From NCBI RefSeq assembly GCF_000013665.1, contig NC_007912.1:3148501-3212500 (forward strand): 64,000 nt of DNA, read 5' to 3'. Of this stretch, positions 52,838 through 64,000 are shown piece by piece. The notes under the pieces were generated by a model. That model was not told the DNA's origin and ran no database searches. It saw nothing but the letters and a program-made list of their open reading frames with translations. This DNA is from Saccharophagus degradans 2-40 (GTDB lineage Bacteria > Pseudomonadota > Gammaproteobacteria > Pseudomonadales > Cellvibrionaceae). The position numbers were made by a program, and so were the translations under genes. Each line of letters starts with the position of its first letter. Positions within the stretch are counted from its first letter, which is position 1.

Positions 52838-54175
52838 CTATTTCGCGTAAGGCGACCAAGCTGGCTCTCTTACGCTACCCTGTTTAGAAGGCAGACGAAA
52901 TTTTACCCCTGCGTCAATTGAAACCGCGGCCAATACACCTTTGTTGTTATGCTGTGTTGCGTACAATAGCATAGCGCCGTTCGGAGCAATACTGGGCGAT
53001 TCATCTAACCACGTTTCAGTCAGGATACGCATGTCACCTGACTGAATGTCCTGCCAAGCAATATGGAATACTCCATCTTCCCTGTGAACCATAACCAAAC
53101 TTTTACCATCCGGCGTGACCCGTGGTCTGGCATTATAATCACCCTCGAAGGTTAAGCGTTCCACCCGTCCCGTTGCAAGACCCACTTGATAAATTTGTGG
53201 GTTTCCACCGCGATTTGACGTAAAAATTATCCCTTTTCCGTCCGCGGTCCAGTTTGGTTCGGTATCTATCACCGCCGAGTGGGTTTTTGTGACTCGCTGG
53301 AGCGCTCTTGTAGCAATGTCCAAAATGTAAATTTCTGGGTTGCCATCCTTCGATAACACGAGAGCTAATTTAGAATCATCAGGCGACCATGCTGGCGCGC
53401 CATTCAACCCCTTGAAGTTTGTAAGTTGCTCTCGCTTACCGGTAATTAAGTTATGTCTAAATATTGCTGGTCGCGATGTTTCAAAAGATACATACGCTAC
53501 CTGTGTCAAATCATTAGACCAAGCGGGTGATAGCAAAGGCTCACTCGACTTAAAAATCAACTGCTCCCTTGCGCCATCAGCATCAGCCTTAATTAAGCGA
53601 TATCTTTCTTTAACGCTAGGCCCCATATCTTCGATATAGAGAATCTTGGTAGAGAAAGCGCCTCGAATGCCTGTTAACGCTTGATACACATCATCACTAA
53701 TTTTGTGCGCCATATCACGCAAACCCGTTGGGCCTACAGATAGCACTTTACCTAACATTTTTTTCTGCTGAAGCACGTCGTACAAACCGTACTCAGCTAC
53801 GTAGCCGCTTTCGCTTCGCTGAATATCACCTATCACTAAATAATCGGTGCCTAATATACGCCAATCGCGATAAAAAATATCTGCTTGTTTCGATGGAAAC
53901 GACAACATATTTTCAGGGCTTTTAGATTCAAATAAACCACTGCGATCTAAATCGGCAGATATGATACGAGATACATTTTCACTCAAGCCACCATTGCCAC
54001 CAAAAGGCACTACGGCAATTGGGGTGGGGTTGTCCGCCCCTTGAGTAATCTCAATCACCAGCTCTGCACGGGCCATGCCTGCAGCCAATATAAGCATTAA
54101 GCTCAGCGCCCATTGGCTTGAACCTGCCAACCATTTACTGCCTGCCTTAGCCAAATGCTTTCTCCCCAAAATCAT
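52838..54175 (-). CDS. tolB: Tol-Pal system periplasmic protein TolB
   Basis: A 445-residue exported protein: signal peptide (cleavage near GMARA-EL), N-terminal alpha/beta domain (about 35-165), and a six-blade beta-propeller made of [10 protein letters not shown]-, [23 protein letters not shown]- and [13 protein letters not shown]-type repeats. It shuttles between Pal and TolA. Its start overlaps the tolA stop by 4 bases. Confidence 0.98.
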
Positions 54176-54933
54176 TGTCGTAAATCCTCTGGCTGAAACA
54201 CCATTTTGAAGTTTCTAAATTCTCTTTCGAATAAGCCAATTGGCATATCCTGCAATTCGGGAAACGCTTCTATTTTTTTCACAGCCTTAAGTGCTGCCCT
54301 ATCGAATGCAGCATCGCCACTAGAGCGAGAAATCTGCACATCAATTACGCGCCCACTTGGTACCAGCTGTATAGACAACTCACAACGCATTCCGTTTCGC
54401 GCCGATGGCGGCCTACTCCAGCTTCGCTCTACTCGCTGCCTTATAAGTGCTGCATAACTTTGAGCCTGTGTTGCGTAGCTATCTTCTAGTAATTGCCCCT
54501 GCTCTTCAAGTAACGCTTTCTCAAATTCCTGCTGTATTCTTAATTGTCGCTGCTGCTCTTCTTTACGTTGCCGCTCCTTCTTTTTTGCTTCAGCAGCAGC
54601 TTGCTCTTTCTTCTTTTTAGCTTCTGCTGCTTTTTTAGCCTCTAATTCTTGCCGCTTTTTAACTTCGGCTTCTCGCTTTAACTTTTCTGCGCGTTGCTGC
54701 TCTTCTAGCATGCGCTGCTTTTTAGTTAAATCTACCTTTTTAGGCTTTTCTTCCTGCTTTGCCTGCTTAGCCTTTGGTTTTAATTCAACCAATTTAGCTT
54801 CTATGTGGCGCGGCGGCTTTACGAGCTTGTGCTCTATTTTAGGCTGCCAGTCAGAAAATAACGCCGCAATCACCACCACATGGATCGCCAAGGTGGCTCC
54901 ACAGGGTATGGCAATATTGCGAAGAATATTCAT
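54172..54933 (-). CDS. tolA: Tol-Pal system inner-membrane protein TolA
   Basis: A 253-residue protein with one N-terminal membrane helix ([20 protein letters not shown]), a long Lys/Glu/Ala-rich helical domain (about 45-155; [21 protein letters not shown]) and a C-terminal TonB-like domain (about 160-253; [17 protein letters not shown]). It connects TolQR in the inner membrane with TolB/Pal. It is shorter than E. coli TolA (421) because of a shorter helical region, which is common. Confidence 0.96.
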
Positions 54934-54951
54934 AGGTTAATCACCCAACCG

Positions 54952-55380
54952 CTAAGAGCGTGGAGGCTCGGTAACTAAGCCTACAGAGGGAGCACCGGCG
55001 CCCTGAAGATCGCTCATCAAACTCACAACTGCACCGTACTCTACCTTGGCGTCGCCCCATACTAGTATTGGCGTATTGGGTTTTTCTCTAAGCACTTTCG
55101 CAACGATGGTGGTTATGTCTTTCAGCTCGCGGCGAGTTTCTTGATCGCCTCCCAAATTAATGTAGTAGGTACCATCTTTTTTGATAGAAACAATAATAGG
55201 CTCTTCGTCTTTTTGATCGATCGGTGCAGACGGAGACTGCGGTAAATCTACCTTCACCCCTTGCATGAGCAGTGGAGCCGTCACCATAAACACAACCAAT
55301 AACACCAACATCACATCGATGTAGGGAACGACGTTGATTTCCGCTAACGGTTTTCTTTTGCCTTTACCTTTTGCAGCCAT
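54952..55380 (-). CDS. tolR: Tol-Pal system protein TolR
   Basis: A 142-residue inner-membrane protein of the ExbD/TolR family. The membrane helix (VVPYIDVMLVLLVVFMVTAPLL, about 16-37) carries the proton-pathway Asp in YIDVMLVLL. The periplasmic part ends in the LVTEPPRS tail. Works with TolQ as a proton-driven motor for TolA. Six bases separate it from tolQ. Confidence 0.97.
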   Translation of the reverse strand: MAAKGKGKRKPLAEINVVPYIDVMLVLLVVFMVTAPLLMQGVKVDLPQSPSAPIDQKDEEPIIVSIKKDGTYYINLGGDQETRRELKDITTIVAKVLREKPNTPILVWGDAKVEYGAVVSLMSDLQGAGAPSVGLVTEPPRS

Positions 55381-55386
55381 GATTAA

Positions 55387-56082
55387 TTACTCGGCGCTTT
55401 TAGAGTGAACTTGGCGGTGCAAAATAGCAGAGAACTCTTCGGCAAAAGTTTCGTAACGACTAATAAGCGATTCAGCATTCGACGAAAAACGGTTGTAAGC
55501 CAGTACCGCAGGAATTGCTGCGAATAAGCCCATTGCCGTCGCCACAAGCGCTTCGGAAATACCAGGAGCAACCAACGCCAACGTAGCTTGAGACTCTGTA
55601 GCCAAGCCGCGAAACGAGTTCATAATGCCCCAAACCGTACCAAACAGACCAATATAAGGGCTCACTGACGCTACGCTGGCTAAAAAAGGCAAAAACACTT
55701 CTAGTTTTTCTTCCTCTCGAGCCATAGCTACGCGCATTGTGCGTTGTGTGCCTTCCATAATTGCATCGGGGTCTGTGCTGCCCTGCTGCCGCAAACGAGT
55801 AAACTCTTTGAAACCAGCGCGGAATATATTCTCTACACCATCGGTTGCACTTCGGTTGGCCTTGCTATTGCCCTGCCTATACAGCTGGGTTAAATCCACA
55901 CCGGACCAAAACTGCCGCTCGAAGTCTTTGTAAGCTACCTTAGCGTGGTATTGGTATAAACCGCGTTGAACAATCAACCCCCAAGAAACTACCGATAGCA
56001 AAAATAGAATCGCCATCACTATTTGTACAAGCACGCTCGCCTGAACAATTAAGCTCCAGATAGACAGTGAGTTTTCAGTCAT
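55387..56082 (-). CDS. tolQ: Tol-Pal system protein TolQ
   Basis: A 231-residue inner-membrane protein of the ExbB/TolQ family with three membrane helices, near 17-37 (VQIVMAILFLLSVVSWGLIV), 135-160 (YIGLFGTVWGIMNSF) and 170-190 (ALVATAMGLFAAIPAVLAYNR region). First gene of tolQRAB-pal here. The acyl-CoA thioesterase gene ybgC that often opens this operon is absent; ruvB lies upstream instead, 282 bases away, and that gap should hold the tol promoter. Confidence 0.97.
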   Translation of the reverse strand: MTENSLSIWSLIVQASVLVQIVMAILFLLSVVSWGLIVQRGLYQYHAKVAYKDFERQFWSGVDLTQLYRQGNSKANRSATDGVENIFRAGFKEFTRLRQQGSTDPDAIMEGTQRTMRVAMAREEEKLEVFLPFLASVASVSPYIGLFGTVWGIMNSFRGLATESQATLALVAPGISEALVATAMGLFAAIPAVLAYNRFSSNAESLISRYETFAEEFSAILHRQVHSKSAE

Positions 56083-56364
56083 GAAAGGCTAGCCCCCAAA
56101 TGAGTAGCAATATAGTCTTAAATTAGAATGTTATTTGGAATATTGACCCTGATTCACCCTTTGGGTAACTCAAGGCAGCTTTGAGCAACTGCATTCGGTA
56201 ATTATCCGCCGCGTTTAAGATATGCAAAATCATACGGATCAATTGTTGCGCAGTTTACGCACTCTTCATCCAATTTTGTTGCGCATAATATACGATCTGT
56301 AGAAAAATGCGCTATGACATAGACACGTATACGTAAAATAAATTCAGTGTTTAGCCTTCAAAGC

Positions 56365-57399
56365 TTATATGCCAGGAAGCGAATCTTGCTTTAGCGCTGC
56401 AGGCACATTCAAACCGAAATGTTGATATGCCAATTGAGTAGCCATTCGACCACGCGGAGTACGCATAATAAACCCCTGCTGAATAAGATACGGCTCAAGC
56501 ACGTCTTCTATCGTGTCGCGCTCTTCACTAATTGCTGCTGCCAGGCTATCGACACCCACCGGTCCGCCACCAAATTTTTCTATAAGCGTGAGCAATAGCC
56601 TGCGATCCATATGATCAAAGCCGTGCTCGTCAACGTTGAGCATATTAAGAGCAAGATCTGCAATTTGCGCTGTTACCGTACCATCTGATTTAACTTCAGC
56701 ATAATCTCGTACGCGACGCAGTAAACGATTGGCAATGCGCGGTGTTCCACGAGACCGTTTAGCAACCTCCCTTGCACCGGGAGTATCCATAGCAACCCCC
56801 ATCAAGGACGCAGAACGCTCAACAATATGAGTGAGATCTTCAATATTGTAAAACTCTAAACGCTGAACAATTCCGAATCGATCCCTCAAAGGGGAAGTAA
56901 GCAACCCTGCACGCGTAGTTGCCCCGACAAGCGTAAACGGCGGTAATTCAAGCTTAATAGAGCGCGCGGCTGGCCCCTCACCAATCATGATATCCAACTG
57001 AAAGTCTTCCATCGCGGGGTATAATATTTCTTCTACCACCGGACTTAATCGATGTATTTCATCAATAAATAAAACGTCGCCCGGCTCTAAGTTTGTCATT
57101 AGAGCAGCTAGGTCGCCAGCTTTCTCGAGTACGGGCCCAGATGTGGACTTTAGATCCGCCCCCATTTCTGCGGCGATAATATTCGCCAGCGTTGTTTTAC
57201 CCAGCCCAGGCGGCCCAAATACAAGCGTATGATCCAAACTATCACCGCGCGCTTGCGCGGCGCCGATAAATATTTCCATCTGCTCGCGCACAACCGGCTG
57301 ACCAATATATTCTTTCAAGCTCTTCGGGCGTACAGCTCGGTCTATCTGCTCTTCGCGGCTTTTGGCGTTAGCATCAATAATTCGGTCTTGCTCAATCAT
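56365..57399 (-). CDS. ruvB: Holliday junction branch migration ATPase RuvB
   Basis: A 344-residue AAA+ motor. Walker [12 protein letters not shown] (about residues 63-73), Walker [10 protein letters not shown], the sensor block [11 protein letters not shown], and a C-terminal winged helix with the RTPRGRMAT loop. It pumps DNA through RuvA-bound Holliday junctions. Last gene of ruvCAB, 23 bases below ruvA. Confidence 0.99.
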   Translation of the reverse strand: MIEQDRIIDANAKSREEQIDRAVRPKSLKEYIGQPVVREQMEIFIGAAQARGDSLDHTLVFGPPGLGKTTLANIIAAEMGADLKSTSGPVLEKAGDLAALMTNLEPGDVLFIDEIHRLSPVVEEILYPAMEDFQLDIMIGEGPAARSIKLELPPFTLVGATTRAGLLTSPLRDRFGIVQRLEFYNIEDLTHIVERSASLMGVAMDTPGAREVAKRSRGTPRIANRLLRRVRDYAEVKSDGTVTAQIADLALNMLNVDEHGFDHMDRRLLLTLIEKFGGGPVGVDSLAAAISEERDTIEDVLEPYLIQQGFIMRTPRGRMATQLAYQHFGLNVPAALKQDSLPGI

Positions 57400-57422
57400 A
57401 AATTATGGGCCAGTTAACTAAG

Positions 57423-58046
57423 TTAAATCATACCTTTTAAAGCTGCACGGATAAGGTCTTCGCTTGTGGTAATAGTATCGTTATACGCAGCAGATACCGC
57501 TTTGGCAGCTTCAGTAGGCTTGTACCCTAGGCCAATTAACGCGCTTTCAGCGTCCGCTATAATTACATTGGTGTTTATTACAGGATCGACACGGACAATA
57601 CCTGCCCCCTCCCCTGTAGGCGAATGCTCGCTAGGTGTGGTATCTAAGGCCTTAACTCGATCGCGCATATCGACCAACAAGCGCTCTGCAGTTTTTTTGC
57701 CTACGCCAGGTAGCTTTACAAGTGCGGTTAAGTTGCCATCGAGTACACATTTAGCAAAATCAGATGACTCCATGGACATAATGCCCACTGCAAGCTTAGG
57801 GCCTACCCCATTCACCTTAATCAACATACGGAACAGCTCTCTGTCTTGCTGGCTACTAAAGCCAAACAATTGCTGCGATGTTTCGCTAACTGAAAAATGA
57901 GTGTGTAATACGGCTTTTTCGCCCAGTGCGGGGAGGCGATAAAATGTCGTCATAGGCGCAATCACGTCATACCCAACACCGCCAATATCTATAAGTAAAT
58001 GCGGCGCTTTTTTTTCCGCCAAGATTCCTGTTAATCGACCTATCAT
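57423..58046 (-). CDS. ruvA: Holliday junction DNA-binding protein RuvA
   Basis: A 207-residue protein: N-terminal OB domain (MIGRLTGILAEKKAPHLLID), two helix-hairpin-helix motifs (LIKVNGVGPKLAVGIMS, LVKLPGVGKKTAERLLVDM), and a C-terminal domain III that contacts RuvB (ALIGLGYKPTEAAKAV). Tetramers hold the four-way junction. Middle gene of ruvCAB. Confidence 0.99.
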   Translation of the reverse strand: MIGRLTGILAEKKAPHLLIDIGGVGYDVIAPMTTFYRLPALGEKAVLHTHFSVSETSQQLFGFSSQQDRELFRMLIKVNGVGPKLAVGIMSMESSDFAKCVLDGNLTALVKLPGVGKKTAERLLVDMRDRVKALDTTPSEHSPTGEGAGIVRVDPVINTNVIIADAESALIGLGYKPTEAAKAVSAAYNDTITTSEDLIRAALKGMI

Positions 58047-58067
58047 AATGTCATTCTTAATATTAAA

Positions 58068-58589
58068 TTAAACCAAACGGCCACGCCTAAACTGACGCGA
58101 ACCCGCCAATCTAATTAGGCTTGCTTGAGTATTGATATGGCACAATGCAATCGCCAATGCGTCCGCGGCGTCCTCTTGTGGGGTAGCAGTAAGATGTAAA
58201 AGTGTGCGTACCATATGCTGAACCTGCGATTTATCCGCCGCTCCCGACCCAACAACCGATTGCTTGACCTTTCGCGCTTCGTATTCCCCCACAGGCAAAC
58301 CGTTAGTTACGGCAGCAACTATCGCTGCACCGCGCGCTTGCCCCAGCTTGAGTGCTGAGCCCGCACTTTTTGCCATAAATACTTTCTCTATCGCAAATTC
58401 AGATGGCTGATAGCATTCAATGATTTCTACTAGCGATTCAAATATCGTTTTTAGGCGCTCAGGGAGCTCATCGCTAGATTTCATACGGATCACACCACTA
58501 GCGATATATTCACACCGCCCAGATACGTGATTTACTAACCCAAAGCCCGTTTTCAATGAGCCTGGGTCAACGCCTAGCACTATCGCCAT
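58068..58589 (-). CDS. ruvC: crossover junction endodeoxyribonuclease RuvC
   Basis: A 173-residue resolvase cutting Holliday junctions. The RNase-H-like active site acids are visible: Asp7 in [13 protein letters not shown], Glu in [23 protein letters not shown] (about residue 67), and the late [12 protein letters not shown] pair. First gene of the ruvCAB unit; 21 bases before ruvA. Confidence 0.98.
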   Translation of the reverse strand: MAIVLGVDPGSLKTGFGLVNHVSGRCEYIASGVIRMKSSDELPERLKTIFESLVEIIECYQPSEFAIEKVFMAKSAGSALKLGQARGAAIVAAVTNGLPVGEYEARKVKQSVVGSGAADKSQVQHMVRTLLHLTATPQEDAADALAIALCHINTQASLIRLAGSRQFRRGRLV

Positions 58590-58774
58590 TAAACATTCAC
58601 ACTAACAAAGACAAGTAAACAACTAGCGCCACATATAGCCCTGCACTAAGTTCCGATAACCGCCAATTGTGAACCAACGCGAGACTAGATACCACCGCTT
58701 TATAAAGCCACCCTGAAAGCGCGAGCATTAGAGTATTTGCGCTATACTTTGTCCTTAATCAGTAGGGAATATAC

Positions 58775-59224
58775 ATGTACCGCCAATTAGTACCCGCAAC
58801 TAACGCAATTGTGCTTTATACACTTTGCTCTTTGACTTTCGCTGATCAGATAGCGCCCTTCACTTCTGATGGATGCAGTGCCTTCCCTGATGGAAATACC
58901 GAAGAACAAACACTTTGGCTAAATTGCTGTGTATCTCACGACCTTTCGTACTGGAAGGGAGGAACCTACGAAGAACGGATTAAAGCAGATGCAGAGCTGG
59001 AGTCTTGCGTTGCGAAACTAGGTGAAACCGAGATTGGAAAACTTATGTATGCAGGGGTACGTGTTGGAGGTTCTCCCTACCTCCCCATGCCGTATCGCTG
59101 GGGTTATGGCTGGCCATTCCCCCGAGGTTATCAAGCGCTGACCAATGAAGAAAAACAGCAAGCCAAACAACAATTGCGCCAATTCATAAAAATGCTAGAA
59201 AGCGCTGAAGCCGAACTAAAGTAA
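58775..59224 (+). CDS. secreted phospholipase A2-like small protein
   Basis: A 149-residue protein with a short signal peptide (cleavage near TFA-DQ). The core SDGCSAFPDG...LNCCVSHDLSYWKGG...DAELESCV (about 31-79) has a CCxxHD motif (His55, Asp56) like the catalytic CCxxHDxC of phospholipase A2, and several Cys that could form disulfides. The canonical Ca-binding loop is not plain, so lipase activity is a guess. The C-terminus is a charged helix. Divergent from ruvC, convergent with the diguanylate cyclase gene. Confidence 0.75.
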   Translation: MYRQLVPATNAIVLYTLCSLTFADQIAPFTSDGCSAFPDGNTEEQTLWLNCCVSHDLSYWKGGTYEERIKADAELESCVAKLGETEIGKLMYAGVRVGGSPYLPMPYRWGYGWPFPRGYQALTNEEKQQAKQQLRQFIKMLESAEAELK

Positions 59225-59231
59225 GCAGGCG

Positions 59232-60620
59232 CTAAGAATCCTCGATTGACACCCGATTCTTACCTAAACGTTTAGCACGATACAAAGCCAAGCCCGCCTC
59301 TTTTATAGTGGCATCTAAACCGCGCTCAACTTCGTATTCTGCCAAGCCAAAACTAGCAGTGATGGAAACTATATTGTTATCCACAGAAAATTCCATGCCT
59401 TCGATGGTTTTTCGCAATGCCTCCGCTCGCAATGCGGCATCAGTTAAGGTGGCGTCGTTCATCAAAAACAATAATTCTTCTCCCCCCCAACGAGCAAGAA
59501 CCTCCTTCGTATCGAGCATTGCACTTAAACGCTTACAAAGCGAAAGCAACACTTCGTCCCCAACTCCATTACCGTAACAATCATTAATATTTTTAAAATC
59601 ATCAATATCCATTAAAGTTACGACAAACGGCTTAGGGTGTACTTTGTAATCTATGCATACACTTCTTAAAATATTGGTCATTTCCCGACGATTGATAAGC
59701 GTTGTCAAGTAATCAGTTCTAGCCAAGTCACGCAATTGCTCCATCATTTGTTTGCGCGCTTTCACTTCAATCATTAAGTTTCGGTTTGCTTTATTAACCT
59801 CTTCAGTGCGCTCAGTCACCTTAGCTTCGAGTATTTCTTGATTCTTTTGGAACGACTCTAGCATTACACTAAACACATCACTTAAATCGTCAATCTCATC
59901 CCCTTTAACGCTTACGTCTTTTGGATCTGCATGAATAAGGTCTCCGCATTGATCATGTAAGCGGCGGATGCGATAGACAAAATTACGAGATAAGTAATAA
60001 CAGCAGGCATAAGCTAGGATTAGCGACATTAATAACGAAAGTAAACCCTTTGTTTTTAGATCCTGCAATTTATTGCTAACGTCGTCGGCTTTCATATCTA
60101 AACCGATTAAATACTGGGCTGCCCCGCCACCAATAGGCGCGTAACCAGACATAAAACTACCCCAGCGATCGGTAGTGATGGATGAATCCACACTAACACT
60201 CGCAAAGCCTTCAATTAACTCAGGAATATTTTGTTTATATATTTCGCCAGGTCTGGCAGGGTTAACTTGATCGGAATCTAGTACAAACTCAACCAGCCCG
60301 TCTCGCAAACGCATAATATAGATAAAAGCTATATCATCATTTGAAGAAGCATAGCTGATAATTAACTGCAAATTTTTCTCATACTCTGGTAACGACTTAT
60401 TTTGCTCGTTTTGTATGAGATCTAACTCTTTCGTATCAAAGCTTTTTGAAAGCAATGCTGCACTATTACGCAGCCTAGACTTTAAGCTGTTCTCTAAATT
60501 TTCGATTGCGCTCCCATAGAAGTAGGAACCAATACTCCCCGAAACGAACATTATGGCGAAAAAATGACTAAGAAATAGCTTTGCTCTAATTGTTAATTTC
60601 ATAGTTTGACTGGATTTCAC
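59232..60620 (-). CDS. membrane-bound diguanylate cyclase (GGDEF)
   Basis: A 462-residue sensor protein. A membrane helix near 12-30 (FLSHFFAIMFVSGSIGSYFY) is followed by a periplasmic domain (about 35-190), a second helix (GLLSLLMSLILAYACCYYL), a HAMP-like linker and coiled coil (about 215-290), then a GGDEF domain with active-site motif RWGGEELLF. The inhibitory I-site (RxxD) position reads DTKE, so product inhibition is probably lost. The start is uncertain: GTG 60620 or ATG 60602, neither with a strong ribosome-binding site. Makes c-di-GMP; signal unknown. Confidence 0.9.
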   Translation of the reverse strand: MKSSQTMKLTIRAKLFLSHFFAIMFVSGSIGSYFYGSAIENLENSLKSRLRNSAALLSKSFDTKELDLIQNEQNKSLPEYEKNLQLIISYASSNDDIAFIYIMRLRDGLVEFVLDSDQVNPARPGEIYKQNIPELIEGFASVSVDSSITTDRWGSFMSGYAPIGGGAAQYLIGLDMKADDVSNKLQDLKTKGLLSLLMSLILAYACCYYLSRNFVYRIRRLHDQCGDLIHADPKDVSVKGDEIDDLSDVFSVMLESFQKNQEILEAKVTERTEEVNKANRNLMIEVKARKQMMEQLRDLARTDYLTTLINRREMTNILRSVCIDYKVHPKPFVVTLMDIDDFKNINDCYGNGVGDEVLLSLCKRLSAMLDTKEVLARWGGEELLFLMNDATLTDAALRAEALRKTIEGMEFSVDNNIVSITASFGLAEYEVERGLDATIKEAGLALYRAKRLGKNRVSIEDS

Positions 60621-60774
60621 AGCTTACGAACAACCGTTATATTGATTTTGTAGTAGATATTATTTTCTTAAAAGAAAACTACAAATTTGATCCGCTAGGC
60701 TAACTTATTTTTTAAGAGTTCGCACCTTTTACCGCTTGAATATGGCTAAATGCAGTATCTGGGAACGCCGATCA

Positions 60775-60811
60775 CAAAAAAGCCCGCTTAGGGTAACCTA
60801 AGCGGGCTTTT
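60775..60811 (-). terminator. rRNA operon terminator
   Basis: AAAAAGCCCGCTTAGG and CCTAAGCGGGCTTTT form a 15-bp stem around GTAA, 11 bases after the 5S gene. The A-run on the plus strand is the T-run for the minus-strand rRNA transcript. Confidence 0.9.
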
Positions 60812-60821
60812 GATATTAGAA

Positions 60822-60937
60822 GCCTGACGATGACCTACTCTCACATGGGAACCCCCACACTACCATCGGCGATGCATCGTTTCACTGCTGAGTTCGGGAT
60901 GGGATCAGGTGGTTCCAATGCTCTATTGTCGTCAGGC
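60822..60937 (-). rRNA. rrf: 5S ribosomal RNA
   Basis: About 116 bases. On the minus strand it begins GCCTGACGAC and ends GTCGTCAGGC-type pairing (helix I), with conserved CCCATCCCGAACTCAG in loop C and the GTGTGGGGGTTCCCATGTGAG block. Last gene of the rRNA operon. Boundaries are good to a few bases. Confidence 0.95.
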
Positions 60938-61308
60938 AAAGCTGTATGTACTTTGTGTCTTTTTCGGCGACCTTCTACCGTAGCACTCGTTAACTAGCTA
61001 ATGCCGTTAACTATTGAGGCTTTTAATTGGGGATTATTGACAGTAATCCCAGTACAAATAAGGTGTGGATCAGAAGTTGTTTGCGTTATTCATTAAGTAA
61101 GGTTGAGGTACTCACCCGTCGCCTTGCGTCGGTGTACTTATCCTTTTGCAATCATGCTAGTGCTATATAGATACACTAAACGTTAATTGTCTTTGCACTT
61201 ACTAGGTGCTGACTATTCACTTACTTTTCGTAAGCTTTCGTCATCAGTCTTACTTCTTGTGCTTGTACAACACGATTACTTGATTATTAACCAGCAATCT
61301 CTGTTATA
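60938..61308 (-). other. 23S-5S internal spacer
   Basis: About 370 bases between 23S and 5S. I saw no tRNA and no believable gene. It is longer than the usual ~100 bases of enterobacterial operons and is likely cut by RNase III and other processing enzymes. Confidence 0.6.

Positions 61309-64000
<2,692 letters not shown>

Overview
The window looks like chromosomal DNA of a marine or plant-wall-degrading gammaproteobacterium of the Cellvibrionaceae type (Saccharophagus, Teredinibacter or Cellvibrio-like). The evidence is moderate base composition, many secreted carbohydrate-active enzymes with CBM6 modules, a TonB-dependent receptor without a SusD partner, a PEP-CTERM protein, and housekeeping blocks in gammaproteobacterial order (ruvCAB, tolQRAB-pal-cpoB, queE-queC). 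The genus is inferred from recalled family knowledge; no search was run.

Positions 1-6.5 kb hold the end of an AraC-type regulator, a candidate CE20-type carbohydrate acetylesterase, a small membrane protein, a secreted GH5_2 endoglucanase with two CBM6 modules, and a membrane-bound AraC-type regulator. Positions 6.5-28.1 kb, almost all on the minus strand, form a large polysaccharide-utilisation locus: a GH3 glucosidase fused to an SGNH esterase, a flavin-dependent halogenase-like protein, GH97, GH31 alpha-xylosidase with PA14 insert, GH35 beta-galactosidase, TonB-dependent receptor, GH95 alpha-L-fucosidase, xylose isomerase and xylulokinase. The core order GH31-GH35-TBDT-GH95 is that of the Cellvibrio japonicus xyloglucan locus. 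Fucosyl, galactosyl, xylosyl, glucosyl and acetyl groups of xyloglucan are each matched by an enzyme, and the released xylose is matched by XylA/XylB. A divergent Nudix-related (NrtR-type) repressor with a ruined Nudix box sits beside xylB and probably senses a pentose signal.

Positions 28-45 kb are mixed chromosomal genes: dinB, a histone-H1-like Ala/Lys protein, a PilZ protein, a cyclic-nucleotide-binding protein, a periplasmic TonB-like fusion, selO, an HDOD protein overlapping sthA, an AI-2E-type permease, an acyltransferase, prfC, and a PEP-CTERM protein behind a good sigma-54 promoter. Positions 45-60.6 kb are housekeeping: rimI, leuA, nadA, two tRNA-Lys genes in a tandem repeat, queC, queE, cpoB, pal, tolBARQ, ruvBAC, a PLA2-like secreted protein and a diguanylate cyclase. 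The right end (60.8-64 kb) is the 3' part of an rRNA operon on the minus strand, with 5S and most of 23S.

The most notable items are the extended xyloglucan locus with two independent esterase modules and a halogenase-like gene, the tRNA-Lys repeats with trailing tRNA 3'-end fragments, and the sigma-54/PEP-CTERM arrangement. I did not find a clearly new defence or mobile system. No CRISPR array, insertion sequence or prophage was recognised.
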